This document shows positions 35,393 to 43,535 of a stretch of 59,731 bases of DNA, piece after piece. Numbering within the stretch: position 1 is the stretch's first letter; every line of letters begins with the position of its first letter. The DNA is from Curvibacter gracilis ATCC BAA-807 (lineage in GTDB: Bacteria; Pseudomonadota; Gammaproteobacteria; Burkholderiales; Burkholderiaceae_C), in the NCBI RefSeq assembly GCF_000518645.1, contig NZ_KI912466.1, positions 1 to 59,731 of the forward strand, given 5' to 3'. The position numbers and the translations under genes are program-made. The notes under the pieces are model-generated. The model was given only the letters and a program-made list of their open reading frames with translations. It was not told the DNA's origin and did no database searches.

Positions 35393-35836
35393 ATGAAAAA
35401 CGCCAGCACCACCCTCCTCGCTCCCCCCCTCGCCACCCCGGGCGCTGCCCCACCACCGGCACCCCGGTCTCAGCGCATCCTGTCGCTCGAACCCTCAGGC
35501 CAGCGCCTGCTATGGGTGACTGAGGGCAGCGAGTTGCAGGGCCTGAGCGGCCCGCTGCAAATCCGCCTCTACCCGGGCCAGCCCGACACGCGCCTGCCGT
35601 ATCGACTGCAAGCCGGGCAAGGCTGGCGCAGCCCGGGCACAGGCTGGGTCTGCCTGCACAACCCAGGGGCCACAGCTTGCCGCGGACAATGGCGGATGGC
35701 ACCTGAAACGGAGCCACACCGTCCGCCCCCGAGCGCCACGACCCAGCCACAAAAAAGCCGCCCCGGCCTGACGACCTGGGGGCGGCTGATGGGGGCCTGG
35801 CTGACGGCGATCAGGCCTGGGCGGCGCGCAACCTGA
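35393..35836 (+). CDS. Small DUF2917-like protein
   Basis: 147-residue protein divergent from the MocR gene. The middle part (LLWVTEGSELQGLSGP, RLQAGQGWRSPGTGWVCLHNP) resembles DUF2917, a cupin-like domain common next to such regulators in Burkholderiales; the match is by eye and tentative. The N-terminus is Ala/Pro rich. The last 35 codons run through the terminator of the convergent desaturase gene and overlap it by 26 nt, so that C-terminal tail is probably not conserved. ATG at 35393 with GAAGG upstream. Confidence 0.6.
   Translation: MKNASTTLLAPPLATPGAAPPPAPRSQRILSLEPSGQRLLWVTEGSELQGLSGPLQIRLYPGQPDTRLPYRLQAGQGWRSPGTGWVCLHNPGATACRGQWRMAPETEPHRPPPSATTQPQKSRPGLTTWGRLMGAWLTAIRPGRRAT
35751..35787 (-). 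terminator. Terminator of the desaturase gene, inside the convergent ORF
   Basis: On the minus strand AGCCGCCCC (35787-35779) pairs with GGGGCGGCT (35764-35756) and is followed by T-run (35756-35751). It lies 24 nt after the desaturase stop and within the 3' end of the DUF2917-like frame. Confidence 0.85.
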
Positions 35837-37013
35837 TCGAGAAGTCGCGCAGGGCGGCAATGCCGCTCTCTTCGGCACGGCGGCACCAGGCCTGCAGATC
35901 ACGCGTGAGCTGCTCACGCGACTGCGAGGTGTTGAGCCACAACTGGCGCAGCTCTTCGCGCATCACCACCATCTTGTCGAGCGCCGGGTAGGCCGCACGG
36001 GCCTGGGCCAGTTCGGGCTGGGCGGCGGCAGGCACTTTTTCGGCATCGCGGTGCAACCAGCGGCGGGCGGCATCCAGCAGAGGAGCATCACCTTGCTTGG
36101 CCTTGAGCGCAGCCAGTTCTTGGCGCACGCCACGGGCATAGCCGGCCATCACTTCGTAGCGGTTGGCGATCAGGGCTTCCAGCGTCTTTTCGTCGGCCAC
36201 GGGGCGGATGTCCCCCAGTTGCAGCTTGGGCGGCGTCTTCTTGACCTTGGCCCAGCCGATCTTGGACATCAGGCTGATATAGACCCAGCCGATGTCGAAT
36301 TCGTAGGGCTTGACCGCGAACTTGGCCGAGGTCGGGTAGGTGTGGTGGTTGTTGTGCAGTTCTTCGCCACCAATGATGATGCCGATCGGCGAGATGTTGG
36401 TGCTGGCGTCCGGCGCCTCGAAGTTGCGATAACCCCAGTAGTGGCCGATGCCGTTGATGATGCCGGCCGCGGTGATCGGGATCCACAGCATCTGAACCGC
36501 CCACACGGTGGCGCCCAACGCGCCGAACAGGGCCAGGTTCAGGATCAGCATCAGGCCCACGCCCTGCCAGCTGAAACGCGAATACAGGTTGCGCTCGATC
36601 CAGTCGTCCGGGGTGCCATGGCCGAAACGGGCGATGGTCTCGGTGTTCTTGGCTTCGGCACGGTACAGCTCGGCACCTTGCCAGAACACCGTCTCGATGC
36701 CGCGGGTCTGCGGGCTGTGCGGGTCTTCAGCGGTTTCGCACTTGGCGTGGTGCTTGCGGTGGATGGCCACCCACTGCTTGGTCACCATGCCGGTGCCGAT
36801 CCACAGCCAGAAGCGGAAGAAATGCTGGGGGATGGGGTGCAGATCCAGCGCCCGGTGGGCCTGCGAACGGTGCAGGAAGATGGTCACGCCACAGATGGTC
36901 AGGTGGGTGGTCACCAGTGTGTACAGCACGACCTGCCACCAGGTCAGATCCCAAAGGCCGTGACCCAGCCAGTCGATGGCCGCATTCAGCACAGCCCAGT
37001 CCGGTAAAAACAT
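35811..37013 (-). CDS. Acyl-CoA/acyl-lipid delta-9-type fatty acid desaturase
   Basis: 400-residue membrane di-iron desaturase introducing a cis double bond into fatty acyl chains. Three histidine boxes are intact: HRSQAH (about 47-52), HRKHH (about 84-88) and HNNHH (about 220-224), with helices between them. The C-terminal ~120 residues are a charged helical extension (DEKTLEALIANRYEVMAGYARG onward) typical of proteobacterial members. ATG at 37013 with AAGG 8 nt upstream is preferred over an upstream ATG at 37061. Monocistronic; membrane fluidity role expected. Confidence 0.93.
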   Translation of the reverse strand: MFLPDWAVLNAAIDWLGHGLWDLTWWQVVLYTLVTTHLTICGVTIFLHRSQAHRALDLHPIPQHFFRFWLWIGTGMVTKQWVAIHRKHHAKCETAEDPHSPQTRGIETVFWQGAELYRAEAKNTETIARFGHGTPDDWIERNLYSRFSWQGVGLMLILNLALFGALGATVWAVQMLWIPITAAGIINGIGHYWGYRNFEAPDASTNISPIGIIIGGEELHNNHHTYPTSAKFAVKPYEFDIGWVYISLMSKIGWAKVKKTPPKLQLGDIRPVADEKTLEALIANRYEVMAGYARGVRQELAALKAKQGDAPLLDAARRWLHRDAEKVPAAAQPELAQARAAYPALDKMVVMREELRQLWLNTSQSREQLTRDLQAWCRRAEESGIAALRDFSIRLRAAQA

Positions 37014-37187
37014 GTATGAACCTTGTCCTCGATGAAGGAATTCATGGGGACTGCTCCCCAAAAAACAAAGCTGCAGGACGCAGCTAGCACGAATTTTAAT
37101 CGCTCAAAGCCTATACACGGTTTTTTTAACCTTATGGATTGCCCTGCTATCCAGGCTTGACGGGGCGCCCCCGGCTCAGTCACCCGC

Positions 37188-38456
37188 TCAGGGCTTGCGC
37201 GTCCAGGCGGCGGCAAAGAAGCCGTCGGTGGCGTGCAGGTGCGGCCACAGGCGCAGGTAACGCCCGCCTTCACCGGTGCACAGGCCCTCGGCTTGCGGCA
37301 CTTTGAGCTGGGTCAGCGTGGGCGCGGCATCCAGGGGCAGGAAGTCGGGGTTGGCGGCCGAGAAGGCCTCGGCAATCGCCTCGTTCTCCTGCGGCAGGAT
37401 GCTGCAGGTGGCATACACCAGACGCCCGCCCGGCTTCAGCAGGCGCGCTGCGCTTTGCAGGATCGCGGTCTGCTTGGCCACCAGTTCCTCGATCGCCTTG
37501 GGGCTTTGACGCCACTTCAGATCGGGGTTGCGGCGCAGGGTGCCCAGGCCGGAGCAAGGGGCATCCACCAACACGCGGTCGATCTTGCCGGCCAGGCGCT
37601 TGATGCGGTCGTCGCGCTCGTGGGCGATGGCGGCAGGGTGCACGTTCGACAGGCCGCTGCGGGCCAGGCGCGGCTTGAGCGCGTCCAGGCGGTGGCCCGA
37701 GGTGTCAAAGGCGTACAGGCGCCCGGTGTTGCGCATGCTGGCGCCGATGGCCAGGGTCTTGCCCCCGGCACCGGCACAGAAATCGACCACCATCTCGCCG
37801 CGATGCGCATCCAGCAACAGGGCCAGCAACTGGCTGCCCTCGTCTTGCACTTCGATGGCCCCGCGGGTGAAGGCGTCGAGCTTGGTCAGGGCCGGCTTGC
37901 CGTCCACGCGCAGACCCCAGGGCGAATAGGGCGTGGGTTCGGCCTTGATGCCGGCGGTCTTGAGTTCCTTCTGCACCGCCTCGCGCTTGTCGGCCAGGGC
38001 GTTCACCCGCAGATCCAGGGGCGCGCCCTGGTTCATGCTGGCGGCCAGGGCCCAGAAGCCCTCGCCCACCTGGGCCTTGAGCGGCGCGGCCAGCCACTCG
38101 GGCAGGTTGTGGCGATGCGGTTCCAGCAGATCGGTGTCGGTCACGGCATCGCAGGCGTCCAGCCAGTTGCGCTCCTGATCGGTCAGGGCGCTCTTGACGA
38201 AGTCGCGCGGGCCATGAAAACCCAGGATGGCCAGGCGACGTTCCTTCGGGCCCGAGCCCGAACGGGCCAGGTATTCGAAGCGCAGCTTCTGGCGCAGCAC
38301 GTTGTAGGTGGTCTCGGCCAGCGTGGCGCGCTCGCGGGGCCCGAGGTTGCGGTGATCACGGAAAAAACGGGACACCACCGAGTCAGCGGGGTGGTCGAAA
38401 AGAAGGGAGAGCCTGACCAGTTCGGCACAGGCATCCAACAGGGCTTTAGGGTGCAT
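37188..38456 (-). CDS. RsmB/NOP family RNA 5-methylcytosine methyltransferase
   Basis: 422-residue SAM-dependent rRNA or tRNA methyltransferase. The SAM site is VVDFCAGAGGKTLAIGA (about 235-250). Catalytic motif IV VDAPCSGLGTLRRNPD and motif VI YATCSILPQENE supply the two cysteines of the m5C mechanism. The N-terminal half has the RsmB-like VVSRFFRDHRNLGPRERATLAE. RNA target unclear; it lacks an obvious full NusB-like domain. Starts at 38456 (MHPK) or 38465 (MRPMHPK) are both possible. Confidence 0.9.
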   Translation of the reverse strand: MHPKALLDACAELVRLSLLFDHPADSVVSRFFRDHRNLGPRERATLAETTYNVLRQKLRFEYLARSGSGPKERRLAILGFHGPRDFVKSALTDQERNWLDACDAVTDTDLLEPHRHNLPEWLAAPLKAQVGEGFWALAASMNQGAPLDLRVNALADKREAVQKELKTAGIKAEPTPYSPWGLRVDGKPALTKLDAFTRGAIEVQDEGSQLLALLLDAHRGEMVVDFCAGAGGKTLAIGASMRNTGRLYAFDTSGHRLDALKPRLARSGLSNVHPAAIAHERDDRIKRLAGKIDRVLVDAPCSGLGTLRRNPDLKWRQSPKAIEELVAKQTAILQSAARLLKPGGRLVYATCSILPQENEAIAEAFSAANPDFLPLDAAPTLTQLKVPQAEGLCTGEGGRYLRLWPHLHATDGFFAAAWTRKP

Positions 38457-38546
38457 GGGCCGCATTTTCCCATGCTTGTCAGGACGCCCGGCTGTTGCGG
38501 CATACTGCGCGGCCCCATCACCCCCACGGCCACCCACCGCCAAACC

Positions 38547-38810
38547 ATGCCTGACGACTCCGATCTGCCCGAACTCAGCCCGCGCGTGCCCCCCGGCCTG
38601 TACCGCCATTACCGCGGCGGCCTGTACCGCGTGATCGACACCGTGCGCCACAGCGAAACCCTGGAACCCCTCACGCTGTACCAGGCCCTTTACGGCCAGC
38701 AGGGGCTGTGGGTGCGGCCAGCCGCCATGTTCCTGGAAGCGCTCGAGATCGAAGGCCGGCGCGTGCAGCGCTTCACCCCTGTAGCCGACGCGGAGCGGCC
38801 CGGCGCCTGA
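38547..38810 (+). CDS. DUF1653 domain-containing protein
   Basis: 87-residue soluble protein of the DUF1653 family: PPGLYRHYRGGLYRVIDTVRHSE, LTLYQALYGQQGLWVRP and MFLEALEIEGRRVQRFTPV. Divergent from the RsmB-like gene and convergent with the sensor kinase gene (3 nt apart). Function unknown. Confidence 0.85.
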   Translation: MPDDSDLPELSPRVPPGLYRHYRGGLYRVIDTVRHSETLEPLTLYQALYGQQGLWVRPAAMFLEALEIEGRRVQRFTPVADAERPGA

Positions 38811-38813
38811 AAC

Positions 38814-40037
38814 TCAGGCCGCCGCCGGCAGGCGCGGCAGCACCACGATGGCCAGCAGCCCACCGCCCGAGGCGTTGCGCAACTGCAGCCGGCCTTGATG
38901 CCGGGCCACGATGTCGCGCGCGATCGACAGCCCCAAGCCGACCCCGCCATGGTGCCGGTTGCGCGAGCCCTCAACGCGGTAGAACGGGGCCATCACACGC
39001 TCCAGTTCGGCCTCGGGCAGGCCGGGGCCGTGGTCGCGCACCTCGATGCCGACCTCGTCCCCGGTGTCCCACAGAAACACCTCGGTCTGCCCACCGTAAC
39101 GGATCGCATTGCCGATCAGATTGCCCACGCAGCGGCGCAGGGCGCCGGCCTGGGCCGGCAACAGGCCAGCGCGCCCGTGCACCGGCACCCAGTGGCCGCA
39201 GGCCTGCTGGTCGTCGGCCAGGCTGTCGACCAGGGCCTTCACATCGAGCTGCACCATGGGCTCAGGGTCGGCCACCCCGCGCAGGTGGTCCAGGGTGGCG
39301 GTGATCATCTCGTCCATCTCGACGATGTCGCGGCCGAACTGGCGCCTGTCCTCGCTGCTTTCCAGGGTTTCGGCCCGCAGGCGCAGGCGGGTCAGCGGGG
39401 TGCGCAGGTCGTGCGACACCGCCGCCACGAAGCGGTCACGCTCCTCCAGTTGCTGCCGGATCCGGGCTTGCATCTGGTTGAACACCTGGATCGCCTCCTT
39501 GCATTCGGCCGGCCCATCTTCGGACAGGGGTGGCCGGTCGATGTTCTTGCCCAGCTCGCGGGCCGCCAGTGCCAGGCGGTCGATGGGCTTGGACAACCAG
39601 CGCGCGCCCACCCAGGCGGCCACCATCAAGGCCGACAGGCGCACGCCGATGTCCAGCAGCAAGCCCGCATCCCAGATGCTGGGCGGGCCATGCGGCGGCT
39701 GCGGTCCAGGTTCGCCCGGAGGCCCTGGCGGACGATGCGCCCCAGCCTGCGCAAGCCTCTCTCCGGCCGCCCCATCGGCCGCCTCCTGGCGCACCTGTGG
39801 TGGAGGTGGCGGGCCATGCCCTATCAGGTCGTGCAGGTTGAACATCAGCGTGAGCGCCAGCACATGGCTGGCCAGCACCGCCACAAACAAGAGCAAGGCC
39901 AGACGGCCGAACAGGGTGCGCGGCACGCAGCGGTTCAGCCAGCGCCGCCAGAGGGGCACGGACGGTGCAGCCTGCGGCACGCCGGCACCCTGGCCGAGCG
40001 GGTCCTGGTTGGGGCTTGCCGACCTCAGCGCTGCCAT
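38814..40037 (-). CDS. Sensor histidine kinase (EnvZ-type)
   Basis: 407-residue inner-membrane kinase. TM1 about 44-66, a short periplasmic loop about 70-123 very rich in Pro, Gly and His (GHGPPPPPQVRQ...PPGPPGEPGPQPPHGPP), TM2 about 124-147, HAMP, H-box SHDLRTPLTRLRL with phospho-acceptor His209, and the HATPase motifs NLIGNAIRYGG, DHGPGLPE and GGVGLGLSIA. Its start overlaps the response-regulator end by 13 nt. The stimulus is unknown; the loop is too small for a folded sensor domain. Confidence 0.93.
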   Translation of the reverse strand: MAALRSASPNQDPLGQGAGVPQAAPSVPLWRRWLNRCVPRTLFGRLALLLFVAVLASHVLALTLMFNLHDLIGHGPPPPPQVRQEAADGAAGERLAQAGAHRPPGPPGEPGPQPPHGPPSIWDAGLLLDIGVRLSALMVAAWVGARWLSKPIDRLALAARELGKNIDRPPLSEDGPAECKEAIQVFNQMQARIRQQLEERDRFVAAVSHDLRTPLTRLRLRAETLESSEDRRQFGRDIVEMDEMITATLDHLRGVADPEPMVQLDVKALVDSLADDQQACGHWVPVHGRAGLLPAQAGALRRCVGNLIGNAIRYGGQTEVFLWDTGDEVGIEVRDHGPGLPEAELERVMAPFYRVEGSRNRHHGGVGLGLSIARDIVARHQGRLQLRNASGGGLLAIVVLPRLPAAA

Positions 40038-40759
40038 CCGACGTGGCCCTGAACCGAACGCACGTTGAAGAGGTAGCCCGCACCGCGCACGGTCTTGATC
40101 AGACGTGGCTCACGGGGATCATCCGACAGCTTCTGGCGCAGCCGGGACACCAGCAGATCGATGCTGCGTTCAAAAGCGTCCATGGCCCGACCGCGCGCCT
40201 GCTCCATGAGTTGGTCGCGGCTGAAGATGCGCCGGGGCATGCCCAGGAAGGTGCACAGCAAGCGGAACTCGGCGTTCGACAAGGGAATGACCACGCCCTC
40301 GGGCGAGACCAGGTGGCGCTCCATGCGGTAGAGCGACCAGCCATCGAAATGCACCACTTCAGCCTCTGCCGCCTGGGGTGCCGCCGCAGCCCCAGCGACG
40401 GCGCGCCGCAACACGGTCTGGATGCGCGCCACCAGTTCACGCGGCTCGAAGGGCTTGCTCATGTAATCGTCGGCCCCCATCTCCAGGCCCAGCACGCGGT
40501 CGTAGGCATTGCCTCGGGCCGTGAGCATGATGATGGGCAGGCGCGAAGACCGGGCGCGCAGTTCGCGCGTCAGCGCCAGCCCGTCCGCCCCGGGCAGCAT
40601 CAGGTCCAGCACGACCAGGTCGATGGGGTGGCTGTTGAGCCGGGCGCGCATGGACTCACCATCGGAGGCCGTGTGCACCGTGAATCCAAAACGACCCAGG
40701 TACTGGGCCAGCAAGGTGGTGATGTCTGCGTCATCGTCCACCACCAAAATATGTTGCAT
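40025..40759 (-). CDS. OmpR/PhoB-family response regulator
   Basis: 244-residue regulator. Receiver residues: acidic pair Asp8-Asp9, phospho-acceptor Asp52 in LVVLDLMLPG, Thr80 and Lys102 in YMSKPFEPREL. The C-terminal winged helix (about 145-240) ends in RLIKTVRGAGYLFNVR. The ATG at 40759 starts MQHILVVDDD. It is transcribed first, overlapping the kinase gene. The promoter region is shared with the divergent EF-hand gene. Confidence 0.94.
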   Translation of the reverse strand: MQHILVVDDDADITTLLAQYLGRFGFTVHTASDGESMRARLNSHPIDLVVLDLMLPGADGLALTRELRARSSRLPIIMLTARGNAYDRVLGLEMGADDYMSKPFEPRELVARIQTVLRRAVAGAAAAPQAAEAEVVHFDGWSLYRMERHLVSPEGVVIPLSNAEFRLLCTFLGMPRRIFSRDQLMEQARGRAMDAFERSIDLLVSRLRQKLSDDPREPRLIKTVRGAGYLFNVRSVQGHVGWQR

Positions 40760-40865
40760 GGGTAGTCGAAAGAAGCAATGAAGAGGCCATGAAAGAGGCG
40801 CTTTGTGGCCGCAGTGTAAGCAGCCCGTTAGCCGTTGGAAACGCTTGTCCAACTTCTTTACCCCC

Positions 40866-40887
40866 GCTTTTCAAAGCTTTGAAAAGC
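40866..40887. promoter_or_regulatory. 22-bp perfect palindrome between the response regulator and EF-hand genes
   Basis: Half-site GCTTTTCAAAG followed directly by its exact complement CTTTGAAAAGC. It lies about 107 bp upstream of the response-regulator start and 145 bp upstream of the EF-hand start. There is no spacer, so it suits a symmetric dimeric DNA-binding protein rather than a tandem-site OmpR regulator; a terminator role is unlikely because it is upstream of both genes. Confidence 0.7.
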
Positions 40888-41031
40888 CTTTCGTATCAAG
40901 CCCGTTACACCACCGACAAACAGGATTTACCCAGGCCCCGAAAAATCGATCCCAGCCCATGAACGCGGCTGCGAATCGACCGCCCGACGCCTGCATGGGA
41001 CCCGCTTCAGCCCGATCTGAAAGGAAGCACC

Positions 41032-42021
41032 ATGTCCAGTCTCAGCACCGTCACCAGCGCCAGCCATGGCTGGGCCAGCGCCATGCCGCCCAGGCCACCC
41101 GGCGGGGGAAAAGCAGCAGAGCGCCTGTTCAGCCAATTCGACACCGACAGCAGCGGCAGTGTGGACAGCACCGAGCTGCAGAACCTGCTGTCCGATGTCT
41201 CGCAAAAGACCGGCATCAGCCTCGGCGGCAGCACCGCCTCCGACCTGCTGTCGACCAGCGACAGCAACGGGGACGGCAGCCTGAGCGCCAGCGAACTGGG
41301 CGAGGCGCTGAAATCCGTGCTGCCGCCGCCGACGACGATGGATTTTGTCCAATCGCGAAGTAGCAACAGCACTTCCAGCACCACGGCCACCGGCCAGGCC
41401 GGTGACGACCTGTTCAGCCAGCTCGACACCAATGGCGACAGCAGCGTGAGCCAGGACGAACTGCAAAGCCTGCTCGACCAGATGGCCTCCGACCAGGGCA
41501 ACAGCAGCTCGGCCCTCAGTGCCTCGGATGTGATCAGCCAGCTCGACACGAATGGCGATGGCAGCCTGAGTGCCAGCGAGCTCGACGCCGCGCGCCCACA
41601 AGGCCAGGATGGGCCCCCACAGGGTGGCATGCCGCCCCCACCCCCACCCTTGACCGACAGCAGCCTGAACAGCAGCAGCCTGGTCACCGGCGCCAGCAAC
41701 GCCAGCAGCACCGAGGACCCGCTGCAGGCCTTGTTCAACACCATCGACAGCGATCAGAGTGGCGACATCAGCAGCAGCGAGGCACAGACTTTTCTGAGCC
41801 AGCTGGCCAGCCAGCTCGACGGCACGACGGGCTCGACCGGCACGGGCAGCAGCTCCGGCAATTCCAGCAGCGATTCAAGCAACAGTTCCAGCAGCCAAAG
41901 CGACAGCAGCAGCACAGCCACCCAGGATCTGGTTCAGCTGGTCCAGGCCGCCCGACGCGAATACCAGGCCCACATGCACGGCTGGAACAGCGTCGGCAGT
42001 CAGCTCAGCGCATCGGCCTGA
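41032..42021 (+). CDS. EF-hand calcium-binding protein with five EF loops
   Basis: 329-residue acidic, Ser-rich protein. Five 12-residue EF loops begin at Asp37 (DTDSSGSVDSTE), Asp77 (DSNGDGSLSASE), Asp132 (DTNGDSSVSQDE), Asp172 (DTNGDGSLSASE) and Asp239 (DSDQSGDISSSE), each with the Glu at position 12. A Pro-rich linker spans 195-207, and a Ser/Gly low-complexity stretch spans 267-296. No signal peptide, membrane helix or LPXTG. It resembles the EF-hand proteins of Xanthomonas and Burkholderiales. Role unknown. Its 3' end overlaps convergent purN by 22 nt. Confidence 0.88.
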   Translation: MSSLSTVTSASHGWASAMPPRPPGGGKAAERLFSQFDTDSSGSVDSTELQNLLSDVSQKTGISLGGSTASDLLSTSDSNGDGSLSASELGEALKSVLPPPTTMDFVQSRSSNSTSSTTATGQAGDDLFSQLDTNGDSSVSQDELQSLLDQMASDQGNSSSALSASDVISQLDTNGDGSLSASELDAARPQGQDGPPQGGMPPPPPPLTDSSLNSSSLVTGASNASSTEDPLQALFNTIDSDQSGDISSSEAQTFLSQLASQLDGTTGSTGTGSSSGNSSSDSSNSSSSQSDSSSTATQDLVQLVQAARREYQAHMHGWNSVGSQLSASA

Positions 42022-42602
42022 GCCTGGCGCGCCAGCAGCCGGGCCACCACGGCCGGGTAGAGCTGGTGCTCCTGGCTCAGCACCCGGGCCGCCAACTGTT
42101 CGGGGCGATCTCCCGGCAGCACAGGCACCACGGCCTGGCCGAGGATTTCGCCGTGATCAAGCTCCGCCGTCACCCGGTGCACCGTGGCACCGGCAAAGGC
42201 GCAGCCCGCCTCGATGGCGCGCTGATGGGTGTTCAAGCCGGTGAAAGCGGGCAGCAAAGAGGGGTGGATGTTGATCAGCCGGCCCTCGTAGCGGGCCACG
42301 AAACCCGGTGTGAGGATGCGCATGAAGCCCGCCAGCAACACCAGCGCCGGCTCATGCAGGTCGATCAATTGCGCCAGTTGCGCATCAAAAGCTTCGCGGC
42401 TGGCAAAGTCGCGGTGACTCAAGACGGCCGTGGCCAGGCCCTGCGCCTGGGCCCAGGCCAGGCCGGCCGAATCGGCCTTGTTGCTGATCACCGCCACGAT
42501 GCGTGCGCCATGGCGTTGCGCCCAGTTCTCGCGCTGGGCGGCACCGACCAGCGCCTTCATGTTGGAGCCGCCGCCGGAGATCAGGATCACGATGTTTTTC
42601 AT
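42000..42602 (-). CDS. purN: Phosphoribosylglycinamide formyltransferase
   Basis: 200-residue folate-dependent GAR transformylase of purine synthesis. [16 protein letters not shown] at the start, catalytic-loop [17 protein letters not shown] near 105-121 (His and Asn of the triad) and [17 protein letters not shown] with the Asp. ATG at 42602. Convergent with the EF-hand gene and divergent from yceH. Confidence 0.95.
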   Translation of the reverse strand: MKNIVILISGGGSNMKALVGAAQRENWAQRHGARIVAVISNKADSAGLAWAQAQGLATAVLSHRDFASREAFDAQLAQLIDLHEPALVLLAGFMRILTPGFVARYEGRLINIHPSLLPAFTGLNTHQRAIEAGCAFAGATVHRVTAELDHGEILGQAVVPVLPGDRPEQLAARVLSQEHQLYPAVVARLLARQAQADALS

Positions 42603-42786
42603 GGATGGGACAGGCCCGCAGCATGCCGGAGCCCTCTTGGAACAACCCGCGATTATCCCAGAGCGCACCGGACGACGGCCGTTCGGCCCGGGCCCCACCC
42701 ACTGCAGGCAAAATCCGGCCTGCCGCCAGCGGGCCCTGCCCTGCTGCCGCGGCCGCCGCACCGATCTCTGCCCCAGGAATCCCACC

Positions 42787-43455
42787 ATGCCTCTTCGCCC
42801 CTTGAGCCCCACCGAAGCCCGTGTCCTTGGCACCCTGATGGAAAAGGCCCGCACCGTGCCCGACAGCTACCCGCTGACCCTCAACGCCGTGGTCTCGGGC
42901 TGCAACCAGAAGACCAGCCGCGAACCCCTGATGCAGCTCAGCGATGCCGAGGCCCAGGAGGCGCTCGACGAACTCAAGCACCTGTCCCTGGTGTTCGAGA
43001 CCAGTGGCGGGCGGGCCTCGCGTTACGAACACAACTTCAAACGCGTGCTCGAAGTGCCCGACCAGTCGGCGGTGCTGCTGGGCCTGCTGATGCTGCGCGG
43101 CCCCCAGACCGCCGGCGAGTTGCGCATCAACAGCGAGCGCTGGCACCGGTTTGCCGACATCTCCTCGGTCGAGGCCTTTCTCGACGAACTGCAGGAACGC
43201 CCCAGCGAAAAGGGTGGGCCGCTGGTGATCAAGCTGCCCCGGGCACCGGGCGCGCGCGAGGCCCGCTGGGCCCACCTGCTGTGCGGGCCGGTGGACGAGG
43301 CCCTGCTGAGTGCCCCCGCCGCCGGCACGCCCGCGCCCGCCAGCCCGGCCCTGCAGGCCCGGGTCGAGGCGCTGGAGGCCGAAGTGGCCACGCTGCGCGC
43401 CACCCTGGAACAACTCTGCGAGCAACTGGGCTTGTCACGCCCCGGACAGGAGTGA
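42787..43455 (+). CDS. YceH family protein (DUF480)
   Basis: 222-residue protein with two winged-helix-like DUF480 repeats: [40 protein letters not shown], then [22 protein letters not shown]. The C-terminus has a short coiled coil ([23 protein letters not shown]). Widespread in proteobacteria with no firm function. ATG at 42787. Confidence 0.9.
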   Translation: MPLRPLSPTEARVLGTLMEKARTVPDSYPLTLNAVVSGCNQKTSREPLMQLSDAEAQEALDELKHLSLVFETSGGRASRYEHNFKRVLEVPDQSAVLLGLLMLRGPQTAGELRINSERWHRFADISSVEAFLDELQERPSEKGGPLVIKLPRAPGAREARWAHLLCGPVDEALLSAPAAGTPAPASPALQARVEALEAEVATLRATLEQLCEQLGLSRPGQE

Positions 43456-43488
43456 GCGAACGACCGTGCTAAAAATCGCGAGTTGCCT

Positions 43489-43506
43489 TCCGACGCCTCG
43501 GTCGGA
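43489..43506. promoter_or_regulatory. Inverted repeat upstream of the acyl-CoA dehydrogenase pair
   Basis: TCCGAC (43489-43494) and GTCGGA (43501-43506) with a 6-nt spacer, about 30 nt upstream of the first acyl-CoA dehydrogenase start. Could be an operator or weak hairpin. Confidence 0.35.
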
Positions 43507-43535
43507 CGACAAAAGCTTCATTCGGAGACAACCCC

